Shown here: piece after piece, positions 25,469-34,226 of the stretch | Numbering within the stretch: position 1 is the stretch's first letter | How the letters are laid out: each line of letters begins with the position of its first letter | Source: Pantoea latae | GTDB taxonomy: Bacteria > Pseudomonadota > Gammaproteobacteria > Enterobacterales > Enterobacteriaceae | Assembly (NCBI RefSeq): GCF_002077695.1 | Contig: NZ_MWUE01000033.1 | Coordinates: forward strand, 1-64,000 | Length of the DNA: 64,000 bases | Reading direction: 5' to 3' | The notes under the pieces: generated by a model | Told to the model about the DNA's origin: nothing | What the model saw: only the letters and a program-made list of their open reading frames with translations | The model's database searches: none | Translations under genes and position numbers: made by a program

Positions 25469-26797
25469 ATGTCTGAAAAGATGCACGCTACAACCGCGCC
25501 CTCAGAGCTGGAAAAGCAAACCGTCAGGCGCGTCGTCTGGCGCATCCTGCCCTTTTTGATCCTCTGTTATCTGATCGCGATCATCGACCGGGGCAATATC
25601 GGCATGGCATCGCTGCAAATGAATGAGGATCTTGGGCTATCGAAAGCGGTATTCGGGCTGGCGAGCAGCCTGTTTTTCGTCGGTTATTTTCTGTTTGAAG
25701 TGCCAAGCAATCTGGCGATGCAAAAGATCGGCGCCAAAATCTGGATCTCGCGCATTATGGTGAGCTGGGGCGTGGTTTCGGTCTGCACCGCCTTTGTCGA
25801 AAGCAGCGAAATGCTTTATCTGCTGCGCTTCCTGCTAGGCGCGGCAGAGGCGGGCTTCTTTCCCGGCGTGATCCTCTATCTCACCTACTGGATCCCGGCA
25901 AAATATCGCGCGCGCGTGATTGCGACCTTTATGGTGGCAATCCCGGCCGCTAACTTTATCGGCTCGCCGATTTCCGGCGCCATCCTCTCGCTGGACGGCT
26001 GGTACGGCATGCGCGGCTGGCACTGGCTGTTTATTCTGGAAGGCATTCCCGCTGTGCTGCTGGGCATCGCCGCCTTTTTTGTGCTGAGCAACCGTCCCGA
26101 CAGCGCCAGCTGGCTTAGCGCGGAGCAGCGCAGCTGGCTCTCTTCTACCCTGGCGGCGGAAAATGCCCAGCGCAAAGCCATTGGCCATATCTCGCTGTGG
26201 CAGCTGCTGCGCCATAAGCATATCTGGGTGATGGCGCTGATCTACGCGGGCGCTTCCGCAGCGGGATCGACGCTCAGCGTCTGGTCGCCGCAGCTGCTGA
26301 AGTCGTTTGGGCTGGATAACTTCACCACCGGCCTGGCGAACGCGATCCCTTACGGGCTGGCGTCGGTGCTGATGATTGTCTGGGGACGCAGCTCCGACCG
26401 CACCGGCGAACGCCGCTGGCACACCGCGCTGACGCTGTTTCTGATCGCCGGCGGCCTGCTTTCCGCCTTTATCAGCCAGTCGCTGACCGGCAGCGTAGTG
26501 ATCCTGTCGCTGGTGCTGATTGGCGCCTATTCGATGAAAGGGCCCTTCTGGGCGCTGGCGTCGGGCTGGCTCTCCTCGTCAACCGCCGCTGCGGGCCTTG
26601 CCGCTATCGGCGCCGTCGCCAACCTGATCGGCGGCGGCCTGATGGTGAACGTCTACGGCATGATCAACCAGGCCACCGGCAGCCATACATTAGCAATGGT
26701 GCCGCTGGCGCTGCTGTGCGCTGCGGGCGGTATCGCGGTGCTGATGATGGGGCGAAAGTCGCAGCTGCGGGTTGAGGTGGAAGCGCAGCCGCGCTGA
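25469..26797 (+). CDS. MFS transporter, anion:cation symporter family
   Basis: A 442-residue, 12-helix major facilitator protein with the ACS-family (ExuT/GudP/phthalate-type) signature: IDRGNIGMASLQMNEDLGLSKAVFGLASS near the N-terminus, GAAEAGFFPG in helix 4-5 and a GxxxDRxG-like loop (GRSSDRTGERR). These import organic acids such as sugar acids, tartrate or aromatic acids. GAGGTAGATC precedes the ATG. Shared operators with the RraA/dehydrogenase operon imply that it imports that pathway's substrate. Confidence 0.88.
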   Translation: MSEKMHATTAPSELEKQTVRRVVWRILPFLILCYLIAIIDRGNIGMASLQMNEDLGLSKAVFGLASSLFFVGYFLFEVPSNLAMQKIGAKIWISRIMVSWGVVSVCTAFVESSEMLYLLRFLLGAAEAGFFPGVILYLTYWIPAKYRARVIATFMVAIPAANFIGSPISGAILSLDGWYGMRGWHWLFILEGIPAVLLGIAAFFVLSNRPDSASWLSAEQRSWLSSTLAAENAQRKAIGHISLWQLLRHKHIWVMALIYAGASAAGSTLSVWSPQLLKSFGLDNFTTGLANAIPYGLASVLMIVWGRSSDRTGERRWHTALTLFLIAGGLLSAFISQSLTGSVVILSLVLIGAYSMKGPFWALASGWLSSSTAAAGLAAIGAVANLIGGGLMVNVYGMINQATGSHTLAMVPLALLCAAGGIAVLMMGRKSQLRVEVEAQPR

Positions 26798-26812
26798 GTT
26801 AGTAAGGGCAAT

Positions 26813-26839
26813 AAAAAAGGCGCCTGAGGCGCCTTTTTT
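26813..26839. terminator. Bidirectional Rho-independent terminator
   Basis: A perfect GC-rich stem with a 3-base loop is flanked by A6 and T6, so it can stop both the MFS transcript and the opposing dehydrogenase transcript. Confidence 0.85.
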
Positions 26840-26850
26840 ATGCTCCGCGC

Positions 26851-27795
26851 TTACGGCAATGTCGCCGCGATCCGCCCGGGCTGCAGCACGCTCAGCACGT
26901 TGCGCGCCGCGCCGCAGCCCATCTTCACGTAGGAGGTATCGCTCACGCCGCCGATATGCGGCGACAGGATCACATTGTCCAGCTGCTGCCAGCGGTGCGG
27001 CGCGGTCAATGGCTCTTGCGCAAAGCTGTCGAGCGCGGCGCAGCGCAGCGTGCCGTCCTGCAGCGCGTTTGCCAGCGCCTCTTCCTCAATCAGGCCGCCG
27101 CGCGCGGTGTTGATCAGCATCGCGCCAGGTTTGAACTGCGCCAGCGTGGCTGAATTGATCATGGCGCGATTCTGCTCGGTGAGCGGACAGTGGAGCGACA
27201 CCACGTCGGCCCGACGAAGCAGCGCCTCCAGCTCGACCGCTTCGCACCCTTCCGGCAGCTGCTTCGCCCAGGGATCGTAAGCGATAACCTGCATGCCGAA
27301 TGCCGCGCCCGCTTTTGCCACGCGGCTGCCGATAGCGCCTAGCCCAATCAGCCCCAGCGTGCGCCCCTCCAGCTCGATCGATTTATGCTGCGCTTTGTCC
27401 CAGTAGCCAGCGCGCATTCGGCCATCCAGCGTCACCACCGATTTGGCACAGGCGAGGATCAGCGCCCAGGTGTGCTCCGCGACGGCGGCGGCGTTGGCGC
27501 CGACCGCGGCCAGCACCTGGATATCGCGCTGCGCGGCGGCGTGCTGATCGATAACATCAATGCCGCTGCCGTGCTTGGCGATAACGCGCAGCGCGGGCGC
27601 GGCATCCATGATGCGCGCCGTGATTTTGCCGTAGCGCACGATAATAGCCAGCGGATTATGCTGCTGGCACAGGGCGATCAGATGCGCTTCGTCCGGCTGG
27701 CGCCCGGCGTAAATCAGCTGGTAACCCTGCAGCAGATCGCACGCCTCCTGCGCCAAATCGCTGCCGGTAATAATGATGCTCTGCCTGTCGTTCAT
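26851..27795 (-). CDS. D-2-hydroxyacid dehydrogenase (PGDH-like)
   Basis: The 314-residue NAD-dependent dehydrogenase has GLIGLGAIGSRVAKAGAAFGM (Rossmann loop, about 148-168), the catalytic arginine in INTARGGLI, the glutamate in DSFAQEPL and the histidine in LSPHIGG. It oxidises or reduces a 2-hydroxy/2-keto acid. It is translationally coupled to the RraA-family gene (TAATG) and probably acts next to it on a hydroxy-keto acid. The substrate is unknown. Confidence 0.87.
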   Translation of the reverse strand: MNDRQSIIITGSDLAQEACDLLQGYQLIYAGRQPDEAHLIALCQQHNPLAIIVRYGKITARIMDAAPALRVIAKHGSGIDVIDQHAAAQRDIQVLAAVGANAAAVAEHTWALILACAKSVVTLDGRMRAGYWDKAQHKSIELEGRTLGLIGLGAIGSRVAKAGAAFGMQVIAYDPWAKQLPEGCEAVELEALLRRADVVSLHCPLTEQNRAMINSATLAQFKPGAMLINTARGGLIEEEALANALQDGTLRCAALDSFAQEPLTAPHRWQQLDNVILSPHIGGVSDTSYVKMGCGAARNVLSVLQPGRIAATLP

Positions 27796-28487
27796 TACAG
27801 CGTCTCCCCATTTTCCAGCATGCCCGCCGCGCGCAGCGCCGCCTCCAGCCAGGGCGCGCGAATATCGCCCTGACGAATCGCCTGCAGACGGCGGTTCTCG
27901 CCATCCAGCTTTTGCTGCGCCAGCACCAGCAGCGCGGCGACCTCTTCACGCGGCAGTACCACTACGCCGTCCGCGTCGCCGATGATGAGATCGCCCGGCT
28001 GGATCGCCGCGCCCGCCACCGATACCGGATGGTTGACGCGCCCGGCGATCGATTTCGTCGGGCCGCACGGGTTCAGGCCAGCGGCAAAGACGGGAAAATC
28101 GCCCTGCGCCAGCGCATCGGAATCGCGCACCGCACCATCGATAATGATGCCGGCGATGCCGGCGGCGTGCGCCTGGGTCGACATGATTTCGCCGATCAGG
28201 GCGCAGCTGAGATCGCCTTTACCGTCGACGACGATGACATCACCCGGCTGGGCAATCGCCAGCGCCGCATGGATGGCCAGGTTATCGCCAGGACGCACCT
28301 CGACGGTAATTGCCGGTCCGGCGACCTTCATACTGGCGGCGAGCGGCTTAACCCGTCCGTGCAGCGTGCCGCGACGGCCTGCCACATCCGCCAGGATCGC
28401 CGCCTGAAACTCCGCGGCGCGCTTAACCTGCTCGGCATCAACGCGTGTAATGGCGCGCTGCAACATGGAAACACTGTTTTCTGTCAT
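27795..28487 (-). CDS. RraA family protein (HMG/CHA aldolase or decarboxylase-like)
   Basis: The 230-residue protein has the RraA fold, with GDVIVVDGKGDLSCALIGEIMSTQA-like glycine-rich segments, GIIIDGAVRDSDAL and GDLIIGDADGVVVLP. Catalytic members of the family (4-hydroxy-4-methyl-2-oxoglutarate/4-carboxy-4-hydroxy-2-oxoadipate aldolases, oxaloacetate decarboxylases) use G-x20-R-D-x2-E-D; the R-D pair is visible here. First gene of a two-gene operon behind twin operators shared with the MFS gene. It is not the RNase E regulator, given this context. Confidence 0.82.
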   Translation of the reverse strand: MTENSVSMLQRAITRVDAEQVKRAAEFQAAILADVAGRRGTLHGRVKPLAASMKVAGPAITVEVRPGDNLAIHAALAIAQPGDVIVVDGKGDLSCALIGEIMSTQAHAAGIAGIIIDGAVRDSDALAQGDFPVFAAGLNPCGPTKSIAGRVNHPVSVAGAAIQPGDLIIGDADGVVVLPREEVAALLVLAQQKLDGENRRLQAIRQGDIRAPWLEAALRAAGMLENGETL

Positions 28488-28503
28488 GACTCTCGCTCCG
28501 GTT

Positions 28504-28540
28504 GTTTTACTTTGTAAAACACAGTTGTACTATATACAAC
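28504..28540 (-). promoter_or_regulatory. Twin inverted repeats, candidate IclR operator (RraA operon)
   Basis: GTTTTAC-TTT-GTAAAAC (28504-28520) lies next to GTTGTA-N5-TACAAC (28524-28540), 17-53 bases upstream of the RraA-family start. The arms of the first repeat are identical to those at 25395-25411, and the order is mirrored relative to the MFS promoter as expected for the opposite strand. Confidence 0.7.
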
Positions 28541-28658
28541 AACTATAGCCAGCCCGCTGTCGGCATGGCTACCCTTAGCGCGCCCTTTGTGATGTAAACA
28601 CGATGTAAATCACAAATTGCAGGTTACAATCCGTAGCGCCAAAATCAGGAGGATCAGG

Positions 28659-29369
28659 ATGGGAAACGAAGGCGTAGTTGCCGTAGAAAAAGCGCTGGCG
28701 CTGCTGGACTGCTTTAAACCGGGTGAAGAATCGTTAACGCTCACCGCGCTGGCACAGGCGTCCGGTCAGCATAAGACCACGGTTTATCGTCTGATGAATT
28801 CGCTGGAACGCATGCACTATGTGATCCGCCGGGAAAACGGCAGTTACTCGCTGGGGCCGCGCCTGCTCTATCTCGGCAAACTCTATGAGCAATCTTTTCA
28901 TCTGGCGCATATCGTGCAGCCGGCGCTGCACGCGCTGGCGGCGTCGACAGGAGAAAGCGCCTCCTGGTATGTGATCGAAGAGGGAGAGCGGCTCTGCTTG
29001 TTTCGCGCCGAGTCGTCGGAAGGCCTGCGGGAGACCCGTCTGGCGGGCAGCTCGCTGCCGCTCGATAACTCCGCCATTGGTCAGGTGCTGCGCTACTGGG
29101 GCTTACAGGAGCCGCTGTTTACGCAGCCACCCGCGCTGCCGCTTTACACGTCTGGCATCCGCGACCCGCATATCGCCGCGTTCTCACTGCCGGTGTTCGG
29201 CGAAGGGGATACGCTGGCGGCCGCGCTGGCCATTACCGGGCCCGTCTCGCGTCTGACGCCGGACCGCACCAGCCGCGACGTGGCCGAGGCGATGCAGGAA
29301 TCGGCGTATCGCCTCTCCACGCGGCTGGGCGCCAGTAAGGGGTTTTGCGACCGTTTTTATCAACGCTGA
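28659..29369 (+). CDS. IclR family transcriptional regulator
   Basis: The 236-residue regulator has an N-terminal winged helix (VEKALALLDCFKPGEESLTLTALAQASGQHKTTVYRLMNSLE) and an IclR effector domain. The start is the ATG at 28659 behind AGGAGG. It diverges from the RraA operon and is the obvious reader of the twin inverted repeats in front of both that operon and the MFS gene. The effector is probably the imported organic acid or a product. Confidence 0.9.
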   Translation: MGNEGVVAVEKALALLDCFKPGEESLTLTALAQASGQHKTTVYRLMNSLERMHYVIRRENGSYSLGPRLLYLGKLYEQSFHLAHIVQPALHALAASTGESASWYVIEEGERLCLFRAESSEGLRETRLAGSSLPLDNSAIGQVLRYWGLQEPLFTQPPALPLYTSGIRDPHIAAFSLPVFGEGDTLAAALAITGPVSRLTPDRTSRDVAEAMQESAYRLSTRLGASKGFCDRFYQR

Positions 29370-29462
29370 AAGATGTTCTGACTGTAGAGCACCGTGACAG
29401 ATGTAACGGTGCTCAGCAATACCGAGCGTTTTTAGCGGAATAGTCTATGGCAGGCGTTCTGT

Positions 29463-29777
29463 TTAAAGATGTGCCAGCACGTTAAGCGTGTCTGGATTTT
29501 GTTGCACCATGCGAATCAGCAACACGGCCTGGGTATTAGGCTTTGCGCGCCCCTGTTCCCAGTTCTGATAGGTGGTCTCGCCTGTATGGAGATAATGAGC
29601 AAATACGGCCTGAGAAAGATTGAGTTTTTCACGCACGCTACGCAACTCTTCTGGCGCAATCGTGACAGGCGCGCGTTTTTCAACCTTGTACGATTTCAGC
29701 GTTATTTTCCCTTCCTGATGATCTTTTAACTCCTGCATACCCGCCATCAGTTCATTAAAGATATCGCGTTCAGCCAT
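29463..29777 (-). CDS. HigA/NadS-like antitoxin (Xre HTH)
   Basis: The 104-residue protein has a C-terminal Xre-type helix-turn-helix (about 45-95, VREKLNLSQAVFAHYLHTGETTYQNWEQGRAKPN). It is the second gene of the pair and overlaps the toxin gene by 8 bases, giving the toxin-first order typical of higBA. It should neutralise the toxin and repress the operon through the large inverted repeat at 30124. Confidence 0.87.
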   Translation of the reverse strand: MAERDIFNELMAGMQELKDHQEGKITLKSYKVEKRAPVTIAPEELRSVREKLNLSQAVFAHYLHTGETTYQNWEQGRAKPNTQAVLLIRMVQQNPDTLNVLAHL

Positions 29778-30114
29778 TTCTCAGCCCTTTTTTAATCGCA
29801 TTCAACGCCTCAGCAAGAGCGTCGCGCTGTTGTTTGGTTAAATCATCATTCTGGTCTTTGTCATAGAGCGTAAACAGAATGAACTGGCGCATTCCGGCCG
29901 CCCAGTAATAGATCACCCTGATGCCGCCTCGGGTGCCTTTGTTTCTGCGTTCGTCCCTGAAGCGAACCTTGCGTAACCCGCCGGTATCAGGAATGAGGTC
30001 GCCCTTCTCAGGATCCATTAGTAACATATTTTGAAACTGCCGAAATCGATCGTCTGTAAGATACTCAGCACGATATTTCTGAAAGCTGGCAAGTTCGATA
30101 AAAGTCGCGTCCAT
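29770..30114 (-). CDS. HigB-like RelE-family toxin
   Basis: The 114-residue protein fits the RelE/HigB group: FIELASFQKYRAEYLTDDRFRQFQNMLL, then PEKGDLIPDTGGLRKVRF and RGGIRVIYYW. Such toxins cleave mRNA at the ribosome. The ATG at 30114, with AGGAG 6 bases upstream, is preferred to an upstream in-frame start that lies inside the operator. Confidence 0.87.
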   Translation of the reverse strand: MDATFIELASFQKYRAEYLTDDRFRQFQNMLLMDPEKGDLIPDTGGLRKVRFRDERRNKGTRGGIRVIYYWAAGMRQFILFTLYDKDQNDDLTKQQRDALAEALNAIKKGLRNG

Positions 30115-30123
30115 GACATCTCC

Positions 30124-30164
30124 TGTCCCCAACCTGGGTACAAAATACCCCCAGGCTGGGGACA
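30124..30164 (-). promoter_or_regulatory. Toxin-antitoxin operator, large inverted repeat
   Basis: Arms 30124-30131 and 30157-30164 (8 bp) and 30133-30138 and 30150-30155 (6 bp) pair perfectly around an AT-rich centre, directly upstream of the toxin start. This is the expected autorepression site. Confidence 0.7.
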
Positions 30165-30233
30165 CTTCAAGCGCTTTTTTAGATATCAATCCTGTCCGCT
30201 GACGTCGAATTTTTGCTTGAAACTGCTCTTATC

Positions 30234-31076
30234 TTAAGAAGCATTCGCCTTATGCAGCGTGCTCAGCGCCTGGTCCAGCGCCTGCACCTCAAGCTGGCCC
30301 GGCGCGGAGGCGTCGCCCAGCGTGCCGAAGGTCAGGTTGCTGCCGAAGATCTCGCCCGACATACGCGTCACCGCCCCCAGGCCGCCCATCGCCATGGTCA
30401 GCAGCGGCTTCTCGCTGCGCTGGCGCATCTGCCAGGTGACCTCGGTCAGGCGGCTGACGTCCTGCGGCGTCTTTGGCATCACCGCGATTTTCAGAATGTC
30501 CGCGCCGTGCGCCTCCTGCCACGCCAGTCGCCGCAGCATCTCGGCGTTCTCCGGCGTCTGCTGAAAATCGTGATAAGAGAGGATCACCGCCACATGGTGC
30601 TGATGTGCCTCTTTGACCAGCTGCTTAACCGGCTGCGCGCCGATGCGCATTTCGATATCGATCAGATCGGCGAAGCCCGCCGCCAGCCACTGCTGATAAA
30701 GCGCGATATAGCGGCCATCGTCGGGCGACAGACTGCCGCCCTCGGCTTTGGTGCGCAGGGTCAGCAGCAGCGGTTTGCCCGCGAGTTCGCGGCGCATCTC
30801 GCGTCCCAGCTGCGCCACCCGATCGACATCGGTAGCGAAATCGAGCTTGTCGACGCGCAGCTCCACCACCTGCACCGCCGCGTTTTGCGCCGCCTGGCGC
30901 GCCAGCTGCAGCGCACTCTCGCGATCCGCGCCGGTGGTTGAGACGATAATTGCCGGTTTGCCCTGCTGGATGGTCAGATTGCCGATCTGCAAAGGTTGAA
31001 CGTGCGGAGGAGCGGTTTCCGCCGCCGTGGCGGAAACCGTCATCATCATCAGTAGCGCTAAAGGTGCTTTGAGCAT
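30234..31076 (-). CDS. Type I 3-dehydroquinate dehydratase with signal peptide
   Basis: The 280-residue protein is an AroD-type TIM barrel with E72 in VELRVD, R108, H169 in LSYHDF and the Schiff-base lysine K196 in DILKIAV. The His-Lys spacing of 27 equals E. coli AroD (143 and 170). Unlike AroD it starts with a clear Sec signal peptide (MLKAPLALLMMMTVSATAA), so it should act in the periplasm, turning 3-dehydroquinate into 3-dehydroshikimate during quinate use rather than aromatic biosynthesis. GGGAGAGG precedes the ATG. It lies 73 bases downstream of the NCS1 permease gene; co-transcription is possible. Confidence 0.85.
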   Translation of the reverse strand: MLKAPLALLMMMTVSATAAETAPPHVQPLQIGNLTIQQGKPAIIVSTTGADRESALQLARQAAQNAAVQVVELRVDKLDFATDVDRVAQLGREMRRELAGKPLLLTLRTKAEGGSLSPDDGRYIALYQQWLAAGFADLIDIEMRIGAQPVKQLVKEAHQHHVAVILSYHDFQQTPENAEMLRRLAWQEAHGADILKIAVMPKTPQDVSRLTEVTWQMRQRSEKPLLTMAMGGLGAVTRMSGEIFGSNLTFGTLGDASAPGQLEVQALDQALSTLHKANAS

Positions 31077-31149
31077 AAAACCTCTCCCTGTCAGGAATAA
31101 ATCACAGGGTTTAAGATCTAGCTCACACTTTGGTCGCCAGCAAGCCGAA

Positions 31150-32538
31150 CTACTGCGCGCGCTGCTGCTGCGGTGCGGCTAATTGCGCGCCTTTTTTATG
31201 AAACAGCAGGTAGGCGCTGCTGGTCACCACCAGACTGATGACCCAGGAGATATCGGCGCCCGGGATCAGATGCGCGTAGGGTCCGGTGAAAAAGGCGTTC
31301 TCGACGAAGGGGATCTGCACCACCACACCACCGAAGTAGATCAGCAGCGCGTTGGCGTTCACCAGCCCATAGCGACCGCCGTCGGCGCGGAAGATTGAGG
31401 GGATGTCATAGCGCTGCTGCTTCACCACGTAGAAGTCGAGCAGGTTAATCACGCTCCAGGGGATCAGCACGCCGATCAGCGCCCAGATCAGGTTGAGGAA
31501 GAAGGAGACGAAGTTGGCTGAGGCCGCCAGCGACACCAGCACGCCGCCCACCAGCACCAGCGCCGAAAAGATCACCCGCACCCGCGCTGCCGGCAGCCAT
31601 GCCGGACGAAACGTCTGCACGGCGGTGATCAGCGACAGCACCGAACCATAGAGATTCATCGAGTTGTGACAGATGATATTCAGCAGGAACAGCACCATCA
31701 GGATCGGGCCGAGCCAGCCGGTCGCCTGACGCACCGCCGCCATCGCATCGCCCTCGCCGCCCACCAGATTCACCGCCACCACGCCAAACAGAAACGCGAG
31801 GATGGTGCCGCAGCAGGCGCCGAGCCAGGTGCAGATAAAGGGCTTAAAGACGCCGATATTGGCGGGCAGATAGCGTGAATAGTCGGAGGTATAGGGCGAA
31901 AAGCTAATCTGCCACACCGCGCAGATGCAGAAGGTGGCGAACCAGCCGTTAAGGGTAAAGCTGCCGCGCTGCCAGAAATCAACCGGCAGCGGGCTGCCCA
32001 GCATCACTATCATGCCCACCACCAGCGCAATGCCCATCACCCAGGCGCCGACCTTGTTAATGTGGTGAATAAAGCGGTAGCCGACGATGCCGATCAGCGT
32101 CGCCGCGATAGCGCCAAGAATGGTGGCGCTGTGGATCGGCAGCGCCGGAATGACGTTATTAATCACCTTGCCGGACAGCGTCACGTTGGAGATAAAAAAG
32201 CCGAGATAGATTGCCGTGGTGAAGCAGATCACCAGCAGCGAGCCGTAGCGGCCAAACTGCGCGCGGCTCTGCACCATCTGCGGGATGCCGACGCGCGGCC
32301 CCTGCGCCGAGGTGAGCGCTAGAAACAGCCCGCCAAACAGATGCCCGGCGATAATCGCCGTCATCGCCGAGAGGATATTGAGATGATACGTCTGGGTGGA
32401 GATCGCGCCCGTCACTACCGCCAGCGGCGCGATGTTGGTGCAGAACCACAGGGTAAACAGGCTGCGCGCCTTGCCGTGCCGCTCGTTTTCCGGCACATAG
32501 TCTACCGATTTATTTTCTATCACGTTGTTTTGAGACAT
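31150..32538 (-). CDS. NCS1 family permease (purine/cytosine permease-like)
   Basis: This 462-residue, 12-helix transporter of the nucleobase:cation symporter-1 family is like CodB and purine-cytosine permeases (FTLWFCTNIAPLAVVTGA in helix 1, GPRVGIPQMVQSRAQFGRYGS after helix 2). These import nitrogen heterocycles such as cytosine, hydantoins, allantoin or thiamine-like compounds. It is the last catabolic gene of the minus-strand operon, 210 bases after the aldehyde dehydrogenase, with a hairpin between. Confidence 0.85.
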   Translation of the reverse strand: MSQNNVIENKSVDYVPENERHGKARSLFTLWFCTNIAPLAVVTGAISTQTYHLNILSAMTAIIAGHLFGGLFLALTSAQGPRVGIPQMVQSRAQFGRYGSLLVICFTTAIYLGFFISNVTLSGKVINNVIPALPIHSATILGAIAATLIGIVGYRFIHHINKVGAWVMGIALVVGMIVMLGSPLPVDFWQRGSFTLNGWFATFCICAVWQISFSPYTSDYSRYLPANIGVFKPFICTWLGACCGTILAFLFGVVAVNLVGGEGDAMAAVRQATGWLGPILMVLFLLNIICHNSMNLYGSVLSLITAVQTFRPAWLPAARVRVIFSALVLVGGVLVSLAASANFVSFFLNLIWALIGVLIPWSVINLLDFYVVKQQRYDIPSIFRADGGRYGLVNANALLIYFGGVVVQIPFVENAFFTGPYAHLIPGADISWVISLVVTSSAYLLFHKKGAQLAAPQQQRAQ

Positions 32539-32667
32539 TTTTTATCCTCCGCACTGGGGACTTTTATTTTGTGATTTGTAGGGTTGGTCAGCTGAACTGC
32601 GGCAAAGCCTGGCCGGAGGCCGTCATGGCCCCGACAACAAACGGGCTTTTGGGTTAATCCGTTACAG

Positions 32668-32703
32668 CAGGCGCGACGCCGACATCCGTGCGGCGCGCGC
32701 CTG
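32668..32703 (-). promoter_or_regulatory. Long hairpin between aldehyde dehydrogenase and permease genes
   Basis: A 13-bp GC-rich stem with one bulged base (32668-32675 with 32696-32703, and 32677-32681 with 32691-32695) lies in the 210-base gap. There is no U-run, so it may be an attenuator or a processing/stability hairpin that sets permease expression apart from the enzymes. Confidence 0.4.
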
Positions 32704-32748
32704 CGGGTAAGGCCGTCTGAGACCTCTTTTCCTGGTGTGAAAAAGGGA

Positions 32749-34215
32749 TTAGCGCATCACGAAGGGATCGCCGATCGGCTCGTCGCTGGTGCGCAGCCAC
32801 ACCGTCTTGGTGGTGGTGAACTCCAGCGCCGCCTCCATGCCCCCTTCGCGGCCGTGGCCAGAGAGGCCGTAGCCGCCAAACGGCGCCAGCGGCGACACCA
32901 TACGGTAGGTGTTGATCCAGACCACGCCGCTGCGCAGCGCCTTCGTCACGCGATGGGCGCGCGCCAGGTTCTGGGTGAAGACCCCGGCGGCCAGGCCGTA
33001 GGCGCTGTCGTTGGCGAGGCGGATGGCGTCCGCTTCGTCGCGAAAGCTGACCACGGAGAGCACCGGGCCAAACAGCTCGTTCACCACGCTCGCCGCGCGC
33101 GGCGTCTCGGAGCAGTCGAGAATGGTCGGCGGATAGTAGAAGCCGGGTCGGTCGACCGGGTAGTGGCCGGTCAGCAGGCGCGCGCCCTGGTCCAGCGACT
33201 GCGCGACCAGCTGCTCGATGCGGCTTTTCTGCTGCGCGGTGCAGAGCGGACCAAACTGCGTCGCCATCTCCTGCGGCGCGCCGATAACGATGCGCTCCAC
33301 GCGTTCCACCAGCGTCGCCAGAAAGCGATCTTTCACGCTTTCCGCCACCAGCAGGCGCGAGCCAGCCACGCAGCTCTGGCCGGAAGCGGCGAAGATCGCC
33401 GCCACCTGGGCGTTGGCCGCGCTCTCCAGATCGGCGTCCTCGAAGACGATAAACGGCGACTTGCCGCCCAGCTCCAGCGTGGTTTTGCTCAGGTTTTCCG
33501 CGCTGTTGCGCACGATATGGCGCGCCGTCTCTGGTCCGCCGGTAAAGGCGATATGCGCCACGTCGGGATGGGTGGTCAGCACCGTGCCGCAGCTTGCGCC
33601 AAAGCCGGTGATGACGTTGCAGACGCCGGGCGGAAAGCCCGCTTCGGCAATCAGTCGCGCAAAGGCCAGCAGCGGCGTCGGCGCGCTTTCGGCGGCTTTC
33701 ACCACCAGCGTGCAGCCCGCCGCCAGCGCCGGGCCGATCTTCACGGCGGAGAGAAACAGCTGGCTGTTCCAGGGAATAATCGCCGCCACCACGCCAACCG
33801 GCTCGCGCCGCGTCCAGGTTTCGGTGTCGGCCTTGTCGATGCTGAGCACGCGCCCTTCCATCTTGTCGGCCAGCCCCGCGTAGTAGCGGTAATACTCAGC
33901 AACGTAGGCGATCTGCGCACGGGTTTCGCGGATGATTTTGCCGGTGTCCTGCGTCTCCAGCCGCGCCAGCTCATCGGCGTTCTGCTCCACCAGATCCGCC
34001 AGCCGCATCAGCAGCTTGCCGCGCGCCGAGGCGGTCAGGTCACGCCATTCCGGCGCGGTGAAGGCGCGATGCGCCGCCGCGACGGCGCGATTGACCTCAT
34101 CCGCGCGCGCTTCGGCGATGGTCGCCCACGGCTGGCCGCTGGCGGGATCCAGCGAGTCGAACGTCGCGGCGCCGGACTCAAACTGACCGTTGATAAAGAG
34201 TTTGAACGATTCCAT
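32749..34215 (-). CDS. NAD(P)-dependent aldehyde dehydrogenase
   Basis: The 488-residue enzyme has the ALDH superfamily residues: the IIPWN segment, K in VVKAAE, the general-base glutamate in LELGGKSP and the nucleophile cysteine in SGQSCVAG, with GPVLSVVSF and GGYGLSGHGREGG near the end. It oxidises an aldehyde to an acid. Eleven bases separate it from the upstream monooxygenase gene; it probably handles an aldehyde released by ring opening. Confidence 0.9.
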   Translation of the reverse strand: MESFKLFINGQFESGAATFDSLDPASGQPWATIAEARADEVNRAVAAAHRAFTAPEWRDLTASARGKLLMRLADLVEQNADELARLETQDTGKIIRETRAQIAYVAEYYRYYAGLADKMEGRVLSIDKADTETWTRREPVGVVAAIIPWNSQLFLSAVKIGPALAAGCTLVVKAAESAPTPLLAFARLIAEAGFPPGVCNVITGFGASCGTVLTTHPDVAHIAFTGGPETARHIVRNSAENLSKTTLELGGKSPFIVFEDADLESAANAQVAAIFAASGQSCVAGSRLLVAESVKDRFLATLVERVERIVIGAPQEMATQFGPLCTAQQKSRIEQLVAQSLDQGARLLTGHYPVDRPGFYYPPTILDCSETPRAASVVNELFGPVLSVVSFRDEADAIRLANDSAYGLAAGVFTQNLARAHRVTKALRSGVVWINTYRMVSPLAPFGGYGLSGHGREGGMEAALEFTTTKTVWLRTSDEPIGDPFVMR

Positions 34216-34226
34216 TTTTGCACCCG

